Source: an uncultured Oscillibacter sp.
GTDB lineage: Bacteria; Bacillota; Clostridia; Oscillospirales; Oscillospiraceae
Assembly (NCBI GenBank): GCA_910587875.1
Contig: CAJUOD010000020.1
Coordinates: 1 to 21,933 of the forward strand
Direction of reading: 5' to 3'
Length of the DNA: 21,933 nucleotides
Shown here: positions 1 through 7,212 of the stretch, piece by piece
How positions within the stretch are numbered: the first letter of the stretch is position 1
Layout: every line of letters starts with the position of its first letter
Translations under genes and position numbers: made by a program
Notes under the pieces: model-generated
Seen by the model: the letters and a program-made list of their open reading frames with translations, nothing else
Database searches by the model: none
Told to the model about the DNA's origin: nothing

Positions 1-407
1 AGACCACCCGGTCCGACGAGGTGGCGGAGCAGATCAAGGTGGCCCGGGGCTTCGGAGACCTCAGTGAGAACAGCGAATATGACGAGGCCAAAAATGAGCA
101 GGGCAAGCTCTATTCCCACATCGCCGAGGTGGAGGAAATCCTCCAGCACGCGGTCATTGTGGACGAAAGCAGCAACACGGATGTGGTGGCTATCGGCTGC
201 AAGGTGACGGTGGAGGGCCCCGACGGCAAGCCCATGCCCACGCCCTACACCATCGTGGGTTCCCAGGAGTCCGACCCCATGCACGGCGTCATCTCCGAGG
301 AGTCTCCCTTCGGCAAGGCCCTCATCGGCAAGAAGGAGGGGGAGACCGCCGTGGTGGAGGCTCCCCGGGGAAATATCCGGTATAAGGTTCTGAAGATCGA
401 GCGCTGA
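1..407 (+). CDS. greA: Transcript cleavage factor GreA, 3' part only
   Basis: GreA rescues backtracked RNA polymerase by stimulating cleavage of the 3' end of the transcript in the polymerase secondary channel. The frame is open from base 3 to the TGA at 405-407, so the start lies upstream of the window. The visible 134 or so residues contain the end of the N-terminal coiled coil, with the family signature GDLSENSEYDEAKNEQGK, which includes the acidic tip, followed by the C-terminal FKBP-like domain with TIVGSQESDP and ALIGKKEGE. lysS begins 25 bases after the stop, so the two are probably co-transcribed; greA-lysS is a common pairing in Firmicutes. GreB is an alternative name for the fold, but GreA is the usual form in Clostridia. 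Confidence 0.95.
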   Translation, partial: TTRSDEVAEQIKVARGFGDLSENSEYDEAKNEQGKLYSHIAEVEEILQHAVIVDESSNTDVVAIGCKVTVEGPDGKPMPTPYTIVGSQESDPMHGVISEESPFGKALIGKKEGETAVVEAPRGNIRYKVLKIER

Positions 408-432
408 GCCGCTGTTCAAGAAGGAGAAAGAT

Positions 433-1926
433 ATGGCTGAACAAATGAAAAGGCCCGAGCCGGACCTGGGCGAGCAGACCCGGGTCCGCCGGGAGAAGCT
501 GGCGGAGCTCCAGGCGGCGGGGGAGGACCCCTTCCAGCTGACCCGCTTTGACTGGGATTCCACGTCCCGGCAGATCAAGGAGAACTTCGACGCCCTGGAG
601 GGCAAGCCCGTCAAGGTGGCGGGCCGCCTCATGAGCAAGCGGGGCATGGGCAAGGTGAGCTTCTGCGATTTGCAGGACAAGGATGGCCGCATCCAGCTCT
701 ACGCCCGGCAGGACGAGATGGACGAAGCGGTCTATAAGAAATTCAAGAAATTCGACATCGGGGACATCGTGGGCGTGGACGGCGAGGTCTTCCGCACCCA
801 GCGGGGGGAGATGAGCGTCCGGGCGAAGAACATCACCCTGCTCTCCAAGTCCCTGCTGCCCCTGCCGGAGAAGTTCCACGGCCTCCAGGACAAGGAACTC
901 CGCTACCGCCAGCGCTATGTGGACCTGATGGTGAACCCGGATGTGAAGAACAACTTCCTCATCCGGTCGAAGTTCATTCAGTTCATGCGCCGCTATCTGG
1001 ACGATATGGGCTACATCGAGGTGGAGACCCCGGTGCTGAACACCCTGGCGGGCGGCGCGGCGGCCCGGCCTTTCGTCACCCACCACAATACCCTGGACAT
1101 CGACATGTATATGCGCATCGCCACGGAGCTGCCGCTGAAGCGGCTCATTGTGGGCGGCATGGACCGGGTGTATGAGATTGGGCGCATCTTCCGCAACGAG
1201 GGCATGGACCCCAAGCACAACCCGGAGTTTACCACTGTGGAGCTGTACCAGGCCTACACGGACTTCCACGGCATGATGGACATCGCCGAGGGTATCCTCT
1301 CCGGCGCGGCTAAAGAGATTCTGGGGAGCTATCAGGTGGAGTGGCTGGGCCAGCAGATCGATTTGACCCCCGGCTGGCGGCGGCTGACCATGGTGGACGC
1401 CGTGCGGGAGTACGCCGGGGTGGACTTCGCCGCCATTTCCGACGATGCCGAGGCGGTGGCTGCCGCCAAAGCCATCGGCGTGGAGCTGGCGGAGACGGCG
1501 GACAAGACCTGGGGCAACGCCCTGTACGCCTGCTTTGACCAGAGGGTGGAGGAGAAGCTGATCCAGCCCACCTTCATCACCATGTACCCGGTGGAGGTTT
1601 CCCCTCTGACCAAGAGGAGCCCGGCAGATCCCCGGCTGACGGAGCGGTTCGAGCTCTTCGTCTGCCACAGCGAGCTGGCCAACGCCTACTCCGAGCTGAA
1701 CGACCCCATCGACCAGCGCCGCCGCTTCGAGAAGCAGGCGGAGCTCCGGGACCGGGGCGACGACGAGACGGAGATGCTGGACGAGGACTTCCTGACGGCC
1801 CTGGAGTACGGCATGCCCCCCACCGGCGGCATGGGCATGGGCATCGACCGCTGCGTCATGCTGCTGACCGGGGCGGATACCATCCGGGACGTGATTTTGT
1901 TCCCGACGATGAAGCCCCTGGACTAA
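433..1926 (+). CDS. lysS: Lysyl-tRNA synthetase, class II
   Basis: This cytosolic enzyme charges tRNA-Lys with lysine using ATP. The 497-residue length is normal for bacterial class II LysRS. An N-terminal OB-fold that binds the anticodon covers roughly residues 55-150. The catalytic core shows motif 1 starting near residue 175 (FLIRSKFIQFMRR, ending ETPVL), motif 2 near 251 (RIFRNEG, then HNPEFTTVELY) and motif 3 near 466 (GMGMGIDR). All expected ATP-contacting arginines are present. The ATG at 433 has AAGGAG about 6 bases upstream, which supports this start. It sits 25 bases behind greA and ends just before a strong hairpin terminator. No T-box or other leader is visible between greA and lysS. 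Confidence 0.98.
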   Translation: MAEQMKRPEPDLGEQTRVRREKLAELQAAGEDPFQLTRFDWDSTSRQIKENFDALEGKPVKVAGRLMSKRGMGKVSFCDLQDKDGRIQLYARQDEMDEAVYKKFKKFDIGDIVGVDGEVFRTQRGEMSVRAKNITLLSKSLLPLPEKFHGLQDKELRYRQRYVDLMVNPDVKNNFLIRSKFIQFMRRYLDDMGYIEVETPVLNTLAGGAAARPFVTHHNTLDIDMYMRIATELPLKRLIVGGMDRVYEIGRIFRNEGMDPKHNPEFTTVELYQAYTDFHGMMDIAEGILSGAAKEILGSYQVEWLGQQIDLTPGWRRLTMVDAVREYAGVDFAAISDDAEAVAAAKAIGVELAETADKTWGNALYACFDQRVEEKLIQPTFITMYPVEVSPLTKRSPADPRLTERFELFVCHSELANAYSELNDPIDQRRRFEKQAELRDRGDDETEMLDEDFLTALEYGMPPTGGMGMGIDRCVMLLTGADTIRDVILFPTMKPLD

Positions 1927-1935
1927 ACGCAGATC

Positions 1936-1973
1936 AAAAACCGGAGCGCCCGGCAAAGGGCGCTCCGGTTTTT
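1936..1973. terminator. Bidirectional intrinsic terminator between lysS and a convergent gene
   Basis: An 11-bp stem (1941-1951 with 1958-1968, starting CCGGAGCGCC) encloses a 6-base loop. It is preceded by AAAAA and followed by TTTTT, so it can stop transcription from either strand. On the minus strand the stop codon of the radical-SAM gene (TAA, complement of 1972-1974) overlaps the T-tract. Confidence 0.9.
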
Positions 1974-2859
1974 AAAATAAGCTCAGCTGATCCGTCTCAT
2001 GTCCCCGGCGGGAGGCGGTGACGATGCGGCCCATGGAGTATAACAGGCCCCGGCGGTCACAGGCTTCCCGGAAGACCTCCCACAGCGCCCGGGCCCTGGG
2101 ACTGGGGCACTCGTACCGGGGTCCGTACCGCCGCCGGTACTTCTCTGCCAGGCCTTGGCCGGGGAACTGTTCCTCAAGTTTTTGATAAAAACACTCCCGC
2201 TGGCCCGCCCGGCAGGTCATGCCCAGGGCAGGGTAGATAAACCGGGCCCCTACGTCCGCCGCCCGGTCCACAATGTCCCGGATATTTTCCGGGCTGTCCT
2301 CCAGGAAGGGCAGAATGGGCATCATCAAAATGCCGGTGAACAGCCCCGCCGCGCTGAGCCGCTCCACCGCCGCCAGGCGGCGGGAGGGGGAGGGGGCCCG
2401 GGGCTCCACCTTGGCGGCCAGCTCATCGTCGCAGGTGGTGAGGGTCACCTTGCAGATGGCGGGCATGGTCCGGTGAATGGAGGTCAGCACGTCGATATCC
2501 CGGACGATCAGATCGCTCTTTGTGGCAATTGCCACACCGAAGCCGTAGGCCTCCAGCAGTGTCAGGGCCCGGCGGGTGAGCTGGAGCTCCTCCTCGAAGG
2601 GGTTATAGGGGTCGCTCATGGAGCCGGTGCCCACCACGCCGAGTTTGGCCTTGCTCTCCAGGTCGTCCCGGATGATCCGCAGGGCGTCCGCCTTGGCCTT
2701 GACCCGGTCAAAGTCCTGGTTGTGGTAGCAGTCGCTTCGGCTGTCACAGTAGATGCACCCGTGGCAGCAGCCCCGGTAGATATTCATATTGTACTCCGTG
2801 CCGAACCAGCTTGGGTCCTTGGTCCGGTTCACAATGGTCTTGGCGGGGATGGTCTCCAT
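1972..2859 (-). CDS. Radical SAM protein, SPL (spore photoproduct lyase-like) family
   Basis: This is a predicted [4Fe-4S] radical S-adenosylmethionine enzyme of the SPL-like group (Rv2578c/SplB-type), about 295 residues. The cluster motif Cx3Cx2C appears as CCHGCIYCDSR close to the N terminus. It is followed by GTGSMSDPYNPFE, typical of this group, and later by ILMMPILPFLEDSPENI. The substrate is unknown: many spore formers carry such proteins besides true spore photoproduct lyase, so DNA-lesion repair is possible but not shown. I chose the ATG at 2859, with AGGAG six bases upstream, over the in-frame ATG at 2895. The latter lies inside the -10 element of a good promoter and would not be transcribed from it. 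The gene ends within the terminator it shares with lysS. The coiled-coil gene lies 67 bases upstream on the same strand. Confidence 0.85.
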   Translation of the reverse strand: METIPAKTIVNRTKDPSWFGTEYNMNIYRGCCHGCIYCDSRSDCYHNQDFDRVKAKADALRIIRDDLESKAKLGVVGTGSMSDPYNPFEEELQLTRRALTLLEAYGFGVAIATKSDLIVRDIDVLTSIHRTMPAICKVTLTTCDDELAAKVEPRAPSPSRRLAAVERLSAAGLFTGILMMPILPFLEDSPENIRDIVDRAADVGARFIYPALGMTCRAGQRECFYQKLEEQFPGQGLAEKYRRRYGPRYECPSPRARALWEVFREACDRRGLLYSMGRIVTASRRGHETDQLSLF

Positions 2860-2893
2860 GGGCGTCTCCTCTCGCGCTGGCAGGGATGCTCCC

Positions 2894-2922
2894 ATGATAG
2901 CACGGTTTTCCCCGATTCACAA
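2894..2922 (-). promoter_or_regulatory. Sigma-A-type promoter for the radical SAM gene
   Basis: Read on the minus strand, a -35 TTGTGA (complement of 2917-2922) is separated by 17 bases from a -10 TATCAT (complement of 2894-2899). Transcription would begin near 2887, leaving a leader of about 28 bases that includes the AGGAG. The element overlaps nothing coding except the rejected upstream start. Confidence 0.6.
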
Positions 2923-2926
2923 GGCC

Positions 2927-3391
2927 TCACGCGAAGCAGGATAGTGTGGGATCTTCCTCCGCCGGGGCGGGGGAGATCCCGCCGGTTTCCGTATAAGTGA
3001 CCGGCTCGCCGTCGGTCTCCGCCTCTACGGGCTTGTTCTCCAGGGCCACCTTTGCCTCCGCGCTGATCTGGACGAGGTCGGCTGTCCGGGGGCTGTCGGC
3101 CTCCGCGCGCTCTTCCGCCCGCTTGCGCTCCTCCCGGCGCTTTTCGATGGCGGCTTCCCGCTCCAGCTTTTCCTTTTCCCGCCGGGCCTTTGCCTCGGCC
3201 TTCATGCCCTTGTCCAGCTTTTCCTGGTACTGGACCGCCTTTTCCGTACAGTCGCCGGTGTATCCCAGGGCCCGCTTCATCTTTTCCGTGTCGCCCTCGG
3301 CGCTGGCCTGACGGTATACGCTCATAGAGGTGCCCGACAGCTTGATACTGGCGCTGGCGCCGACGAGGCCTTCCATCATCTGGATGTTCAT
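2927..3391 (-). CDS. Uncharacterised charged coiled-coil protein
   Basis: I do not recognise this 154-residue protein. Its N terminus (MNIQMMEGLVGASASIKLSG, then TSMSVYRQAS) is uncharged and helix-prone. Residues about 55-120 form a very Lys/Glu/Arg-rich heptad-like segment, with runs such as EKLEREAAIEKRREERKRAE, predicted to be a coiled coil. The C-terminal tail is acidic and proline-containing and ends in SCFA. There is no signal peptide or membrane segment, so it is probably cytosolic. The ATG at 3391 is preceded by AAGGAAGG. A frame continuing to 3469 is rejected because it would begin in the promoter. Its mates are the radical SAM gene downstream and tyrS, divergent, upstream. The coding pattern resembles the neighbours, and it is probably a lineage-restricted protein. 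Confidence 0.7.
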   Translation of the reverse strand: MNIQMMEGLVGASASIKLSGTSMSVYRQASAEGDTEKMKRALGYTGDCTEKAVQYQEKLDKGMKAEAKARREKEKLEREAAIEKRREERKRAEERAEADSPRTADLVQISAEAKVALENKPVEAETDGEPVTYTETGGISPAPAEEDPTLSCFA

Positions 3392-3440
3392 ATCCGACCT
3401 TCCTTTCTTCCTGTGAATTTGGGTCTCTCCGCTTTCCACC

Positions 3441-3469
3441 AGTCTACCGTTTCGGAAAAGCCGTTTCAA
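3441..3469 (-). promoter_or_regulatory. Sigma-A-type promoter for the coiled-coil gene
   Basis: On the minus strand, TTGAAA (complement of 3464-3469) and TAGACT (complement of 3441-3446) are spaced by exactly 17 bases. The predicted transcript starts near 3434, about 43 bases before the ATG at 3391, and contains the AAGGAAGG ribosome-binding site. It is divergent from the tyrS promoter about 60 bases away. Confidence 0.55.
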
Positions 3470-3527
3470 TCCCTTCGTAACGAGATGTCCCGGATTTGCC
3501 TTATAAGGTTTTTCCCGGCGGTTTGTG

Positions 3528-3556
3528 TTGACAATCCCCCCCGGGTCTGCTACAAT
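3528..3556 (+). promoter_or_regulatory. Sigma-A promoter of the tyrS T-box transcript
   Basis: A consensus -35 TTGACA (3528-3533) is followed after 17 bases by TACAAT (3551-3556), giving a start near 3563, just before the first stem of the T-box leader. The spacer contains a run of C residues. This is one of the best promoter matches in the window. Confidence 0.85.
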
Positions 3557-3563
3557 ACGCCTT

Positions 3564-3828
3564 ACAGCGAGGAAGAGGACCAGTACCCGTCATGCGCTCC
3601 GCAAAGAGAGCCCCCGGTTGGTGGAAGGGGGAGGGAGCCGGACGGCGAATACGCCTTGGAGCTGGCGCCCGAACGGAGTTTTCCCAGTAGGCGCGCGCCG
3701 GGTGCGCCCGTTACCGCGCTGTCGTGTGTTGGCACGACCTGAGGCCGCTTTCGCGAGGAAGCGGCGAACCAGAGGTGGTACCGCGAAGCTGTTTCGCCCT
3801 CTGTCCCCACCGGGACGGGGGCGTTTTT
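3564..3828 (+). promoter_or_regulatory. Tyrosine-specific T-box leader
   Basis: This untranslated leader senses uncharged tRNA-Tyr and allows read-through into tyrS when tyrosine charging is low. The T-box core AGAGGTGGTACCGCG (3771-3785) is close to the consensus. Its UGGU pairs with an ACCA acceptor end, as expected for tRNA-Tyr with discriminator A. The specifier codon is TAC (3650-3652) within GGCGAATACGCC, matching tyrosine and the downstream gene. A terminator hairpin follows at 3795-3828. Several open frames cross this region, but they have no ribosome-binding sites and are not genes. Together with the flanking promoters, the leader accounts for the 471-base gap between genes at 3392-3862. 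Confidence 0.93.
3795..3828 (+). terminator. Regulated terminator hairpin of the tyrS T-box
   Basis: The lower stem CGCCC (3795-3799) pairs with GGGCG (3819-3823), and the upper stem GTCCC (3803-3807) pairs with GGGAC (3812-3816) over a CACC loop. TTTTT (3824-3828) follows. The competing antiterminator would use the T-box core at 3771-3785. Confidence 0.85.
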
Positions 3829-3862
3829 CGTTCCGAGAACACAACAAAGGAGAAGATACGAC

Positions 3863-5089
3863 ATGCAGATTTATGAGGAACTCAAGGCCCGAGGCCTCAT
3901 CGCCCAGGTCACCGACGAGGAGGAGATCCGGGAGCTGGTGAACACCGGCAAGGCCGTGTTCTACATCGGCTTCGACCCCACGGCGGACAGCCTCCACGTA
4001 GGCCACTTCATGGCCCTGTGCCTGATGAAGCGGCTCCAGATGGCGGGGAACCGGCCCATCGCCCTCATCGGCGGCGGAACCGGCATGGTGGGGGATCCCT
4101 CCGGACGGACGGACATGCGGCAGATGATGACCACGGAGACCATTGCCCACAACTGCGCCTGCTTTAAAAAGCAGATGGAGCGCTTCATCGAATTTGGCCC
4201 AGACAAGGCCATCATGGTCAACAACGCCGACTGGTTGATGAAGCTGAACTATATCGAGCTCCTGCGGGAGGTGGGGGCCTGCTTCTCCGTGAACAACATG
4301 CTCCGGGCCGAGTGCTACAAGCAGCGGATGGAGAAGGGCTTGAGCTTCCTGGAGTTCAACTATATGATCATGCAGTCCTATGACTTTTACCACATGTTCC
4401 AGACTCTGGGCTGCAACATGCAGTTCGGCGGGGACGACCAGTGGAGCAACATGCTGGGCGGCACGGAGCTGATCCGCCGGAAGCTGGGCAAGGACGCCTA
4501 CGCCATGACCATCACCCTCCTCATGAATTCCGAGGGCAAAAAAATGGGCAAGACCGCCAAGGGCGCGGTCTGGCTGGATCCCAACAAGACCACTCCTTTC
4601 GAGTTCTACCAATACTGGCGGAACGTGGGCGACGCGGACGTGCTCAAGTGCATCCGCATGCTGACCTTCCTGCCCCTGGAGGAGATCGACGCCATGGACA
4701 AGTGGGAAGGCAGCCAGCTGAACCGGGCCAAGGAGATTCTGGCCTACGAGCTGACCAAGCTGGTCCACGGCCAGGAGGAGGCCGAGAAGGCCCAGGAGAC
4801 CGCCCGGGGCCTCTTCGCCGGGGCGGGCTCTACGGAGCACATGCCCTCTACGGAGCTGCCCGCCGCCAGGTTTGAGAACGGGAAGATCGGAGCCATCGCG
4901 CTCTTGGTGGCCTGCGGCCTGTGCCCCTCCAACGGGGAGGCCCGGCGGCTCATCCAGCAGGGCGGCATGATGGTGAACGACCAAAAGGTGACGGACATCG
5001 CCGCCGCCTTTGACCAGGCGGACTTCCAGGGGGAGGGCGTCATCATCAAAAAGGGCAAGAAGGTATTCCACAGAGCTTATATCCAGTGA
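3863..5089 (+). CDS. tyrS: Tyrosyl-tRNA synthetase
   Basis: This class I synthetase charges tRNA-Tyr with tyrosine. It has 408 residues, within the normal range. The HIGH-type motif is HVGH at residues 45-48, preceded by IGFDPTADSLH. The KMSKS-type loop is KMGKT at 227-231. A C-terminal S4 RNA-binding domain occupies about residues 342-405 (ARRLIQQGGMMVNDQKVTD). The ATG at 3863 has AAAGGAG about 10 bases upstream. The gene is a single transcription unit controlled by the Tyr T-box ahead of it and closed by a hairpin at 5098-5122. The KMGKT form, with glycine in place of serine, is a tolerated variant and does not suggest loss of function. Confidence 0.98.
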   Translation: MQIYEELKARGLIAQVTDEEEIRELVNTGKAVFYIGFDPTADSLHVGHFMALCLMKRLQMAGNRPIALIGGGTGMVGDPSGRTDMRQMMTTETIAHNCACFKKQMERFIEFGPDKAIMVNNADWLMKLNYIELLREVGACFSVNNMLRAECYKQRMEKGLSFLEFNYMIMQSYDFYHMFQTLGCNMQFGGDDQWSNMLGGTELIRRKLGKDAYAMTITLLMNSEGKKMGKTAKGAVWLDPNKTTPFEFYQYWRNVGDADVLKCIRMLTFLPLEEIDAMDKWEGSQLNRAKEILAYELTKLVHGQEEAEKAQETARGLFAGAGSTEHMPSTELPAARFENGKIGAIALLVACGLCPSNGEARRLIQQGGMMVNDQKVTDIAAAFDQADFQGEGVIIKKGKKVFHRAYIQ

Positions 5090-5097
5090 CCGGAAAA

Positions 5098-5122
5098 GGA
5101 GGGCGAAAGCCCTCCTTTTTTT
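5098..5122 (+). terminator. Intrinsic terminator after tyrS
   Basis: The 7-bp stem GGAGGGC (5098-5104) / GCCCTCC (5109-5115) with a GAAA tetraloop is followed by seven T residues (5116-5122). Four A residues before the stem can extend pairing into the T-tract. Confidence 0.92.
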
Positions 5123-5149
5123 GTGCCCAAATTTTTTTGGACAAACCCG

Positions 5150-5178
5150 GCATAGACGGGGACGGGCCCTCATAGAGT
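5150..5178 (+). promoter_or_regulatory. Candidate sigma-E promoter of the spoIIIA operon
   Basis: CATAGAGT (5171-5178) matches the sigma-E -10 pattern CATACA-T at every defined position except the fifth. Exactly 14 bases upstream, GCATAGA (5150-5156) fits the first five positions of the -35 pattern (K M A T A T T). The predicted start near 5185 lies just before the GAAAGGGGG ribosome-binding site of spoIIIAA. spoIIIA is a known sigma-E operon in Bacillus and Clostridia; the assignment here is by pattern and context only. Confidence 0.5.
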
Positions 5179-5207
5179 GGAGTAACCAAAGAAAGGGGGA
5201 ATCTCCC

Positions 5208-6122
5208 TTGCCCAAAAATGAACTGGTTTCCCGCTATGAACAGGCCGCCGCCATCCTGCCCAACCGCCTCCGCAAGGCGGCGCTGGCCCTCTCCGACCAG
5301 GAGAAGGCCCAGGCGGAGGAGCTCCGCCTCCGGGCGGGGCGGCCCCTGAGCGTACTGCTGCCCGCGGGGGAGCTGCCGCTGGAGGTGGACGTGGAGCCGG
5401 AGGAGCTGGAAACCCTGTGCGACCTCGCCACGGAGTTCTCCCGCTACGCCGCGTCGGAGACCATCCGGGAGGGTTTTCTGCCCGTCCGGGGGGGCTTCCG
5501 GGTGGGGCTCTGCGGCACGGCAGTGATGAAGGACGGGGCCAACACGAACCTGAAAAACCTCTCCTCGGCGGTGATCCGCATTGCCCGGGAGCGGAAGGGC
5601 GTAGCCGAGGGCGTGGCCCCCCGGCTGTTTCTAAACGGCGGCTTTGTGAATACGCTGATTCTCTCCCCGCCGGGAGGCGGGAAGACGACGCTTCTCCGGG
5701 ACCTGGTCCGCTGCCTCTCGGAGGGCGGGCCGGACCATCCGCCGCAGAGAATTTCCCTCATCGACGAGCGGGGAGAGGTGGCGGTGGTCCACCGGGGCGC
5801 GCCCCAGATGGACGTTGGGCCCCGGACCGACGTGCTGGACGCCTGTCCCAAAGCCCTGGGCGTGCCCATCGTCCTCCGGGCCATGAACCCCCAGATCATC
5901 GCCGTGGATGAAATCACCGTCCGGGAGGACCTGACCGCCATGAGCTTGGCGGCGGGCTGCGGCGTGGGGCTGCTGGCCACCATCCATGCCGCCGACGTGC
6001 CGGAACTGCTGCGAAAGCCCCTCTATCGGCAGCTGCTGGAAAACCAGGTCTTCCGCCTGGCGGTCCGCATTGTGCGGGAGGAAACCGGACGGGCCTACGC
6101 CCTGGAGGAGCTGCCGTGCTGA
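5208..6122 (+). CDS. spoIIIAA: Stage III sporulation protein AA, secretion-type ATPase
   Basis: This mother-cell ATPase is thought to power the SpoIIIA-SpoIIQ channel that keeps the engulfed forespore active. The 304-residue length is close to that of other SpoIIIAA proteins. Walker A is PPGGGKTTLLRD around residues 154-165, and the Walker B region is ISLIDERGE at 182-190. Further conserved motifs are MNPQIIAVDEI and LLATIHAAD. No in-frame ATG precedes the conserved N terminus. The best start is TTG at 5208, eight bases after GAAAGGGGG, giving LPKNELVSRYEQA (first residue Met in the protein). The gene is first in the operon and overlaps spoIIIAB by 7 bases. A rare TTG start may keep its level low. 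Confidence 0.95.
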   Translation: MPKNELVSRYEQAAAILPNRLRKAALALSDQEKAQAEELRLRAGRPLSVLLPAGELPLEVDVEPEELETLCDLATEFSRYAASETIREGFLPVRGGFRVGLCGTAVMKDGANTNLKNLSSAVIRIARERKGVAEGVAPRLFLNGGFVNTLILSPPGGGKTTLLRDLVRCLSEGGPDHPPQRISLIDERGEVAVVHRGAPQMDVGPRTDVLDACPKALGVPIVLRAMNPQIIAVDEITVREDLTAMSLAAGCGVGLLATIHAADVPELLRKPLYRQLLENQVFRLAVRIVREETGRAYALEELPC

Positions 6123-6613
6123 AGCTGCTGGGGAGCCTGTGCGTGGCCTCCGGGGGCGCGCTGGCCTGGTACGTCCAGCGGGCGGAGCGCCGCCGGGAAC
6201 GGGACACGCTGTCCGACCTCCAGCGGGCCTTCCGCCGCATGGGGGAGGAGGTCCGCATGGCCCGGACGCCCCTGCCGGCTCTGCTGGAGATCCTGGCCCG
6301 GGACTGCGGCGGACCTGCCGCCGCCTTTTTCAAGGCTGTTTCCCAAGCCGCCGCGGTCGGGGAGGACTTCCCCGGAGTCTGGCGGGAGCGGGCGGAGGCC
6401 CTGCCCCTCCGAGAGCGGGACAAGTCCGCCGTCTCCACCCTGGCGGGAGACCTGCAGGGCGATGAGGAGAAGGTCTGTAAAGCAATATCCCATGTCATAG
6501 ATACCCTGGCGAACAGCGCCGGGGAGATGGAGCGGAAGCGCCCCGAGGAGGAGAAGCGGGCCGCCGCGCTGTGGTTTTCCGCCGCGGCGCTGCTGGTGAT
6601 TTTACTGATATAG
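6116..6613 (+). CDS. spoIIIAB: Stage III sporulation protein AB
   Basis: SpoIIIAB is a mother-cell membrane protein of the channel complex, related to GspF-type platform proteins. It has 165 residues. An N-terminal hydrophobic segment (LGSLCVASGGALAWYV) is followed by a basic RAERRRER stretch, a helical cytosolic body (DLQRAFRRMGEEVRMARTPL, LPLRERDKSAV), and a C-terminal membrane helix ending AALLVILLI. The start is GTG at 6116, inside the last codons of spoIIIAA, with GGAGGAG five bases upstream. The stops and starts interlock, so translation is probably coupled. Confidence 0.93.
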   Translation: MLKLLGSLCVASGGALAWYVQRAERRRERDTLSDLQRAFRRMGEEVRMARTPLPALLEILARDCGGPAAAFFKAVSQAAAVGEDFPGVWRERAEALPLRERDKSAVSTLAGDLQGDEEKVCKAISHVIDTLANSAGEMERKRPEEEKRAAALWFSAAALLVILLI

Positions 6614-6625
6614 GGGAACGAACGC

Positions 6626-6820
6626 ATGGATGTGGATTTGATTTTCAAGATTGCCGCCATCGGCATCCTGGTGGCGGTGCTGAACCAGCTGCTGGTCCGC
6701 TCCGGCCGGGAGGAGCAGGCCATGATGACGACCCTGGCGGGTCTGGTGGTGGTCTTGATGATGATGGTCCAGGAGATCAGCGACCTCTTTGACCTCATCA
6801 AGACCCTGTTCAACTTTTAG
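6626..6820 (+). CDS. spoIIIAC: Stage III sporulation protein AC
   Basis: This 64-residue, two-helix membrane protein of the SpoIIIA complex is the normal size for the family. The sequence begins MDVDLIFKIAAIGILVAVLN, has a short charged turn (RSGREEQA), then a second hydrophobic helix (MMTTLAGLVVVLMMM). It ends QEISDLFDLIKTLFNF, which closely resembles known SpoIIIAC. The ribosome-binding site (GGGGAACG) is weak. The gene starts 12 bases after spoIIIAB and ends 2 bases before spoIIIAD. SpoIIIAC and SpoIIIAD are paralogous and act together in the membrane. Confidence 0.93.
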   Translation: MDVDLIFKIAAIGILVAVLNQLLVRSGREEQAMMTTLAGLVVVLMMMVQEISDLFDLIKTLFNF

Positions 6821-6822
6821 CC

Positions 6823-7212
6823 ATGGAGCTGTCCGTCCAGGCGGCGGCGCTGTGCGTCGTGGCGGCCCTGCTGGCCCTGGTGGTGCGGCGGGGGAGTCCG
6901 GAGGCGGCACTCCTCCTGACCTTGGGGGCCACGGCGGTGGTGCTCCTCTCCCTGGCGGGGAGCCTGGAGCTGCTGATGGGCTTTTTGGGGGAGCTGGTGG
7001 AGGAGAGCGGCTTGTCCCGGGAGCTGTTTATCCCCCTGTACAAGACCGTGGGCATCGCCCTGGTGGTGAAGCTGGGAGGGAGCCTCTGCCGGGACGCGGG
7101 GGAGTCGGCCCTGGCCTCGGTGGTGGAGACGGCGGGGGCGGTCTGCGCCCTCATTGCCGCCCTGCCTCTGCTGCGGGCGGTGCTGTCTCTCTTGATGGAG
7201 CTGATGCGATGA
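6823..7212 (+). CDS. spoIIIAD: Stage III sporulation protein AD
   Basis: This 129-residue integral membrane protein is the partner of SpoIIIAC. Hydrophobic helices lie near residues 5-21, 27-50, 70-85 and 100-125. The family core PLYKTVGIALVVKLGGSLCRDAGE is present around residues 67-90. The ATG at 6823 follows the spoIIIAC stop by two bases and has no strong Shine-Dalgarno of its own, suggesting coupling. The stop overlaps the spoIIIAE start in an ATGA arrangement. Confidence 0.93.
   Translation: MELSVQAAALCVVAALLALVVRRGSPEAALLLTLGATAVVLLSLAGSLELLMGFLGELVEESGLSRELFIPLYKTVGIALVVKLGGSLCRDAGESALASVVETAGAVCALIAALPLLRAVLSLLMELMR

Noticed and set aside
322..1956. A 544-codon open frame on the minus strand opposite lysS, and similar long minus-strand frames at 3590-5215, 12552-13937, 13456-14883, 14612-15724, 18179-19051 and 19358-20887.
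   Set aside because: They lie opposite well-identified genes, lack ribosome-binding sites and family motifs, and are rich in His, Val, Leu, Gly and Arg, as expected for the antisense of GC-rich codons.
2860..2895. An upstream ATG that would add 12 residues to the radical SAM protein.
   Set aside because: It lies within the -10 element of the promoter, so it would not be in the message. ATG 2859 has a well-placed AGGAG.
3413..3941. Open frames of 109 and 138 codons crossing the region upstream of tyrS.
   Set aside because: This is the T-box leader; the frames have no ribosome-binding sites and are broken up by the structured RNA elements.
6789..7208. Upstream extension of spoIIIAE in the same frame, giving a Gly/Pro-rich N terminus.
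   Set aside because: It overlaps spoIIIAD entirely, has no ribosome-binding site and would bury the clear signal peptide that begins at 7209.
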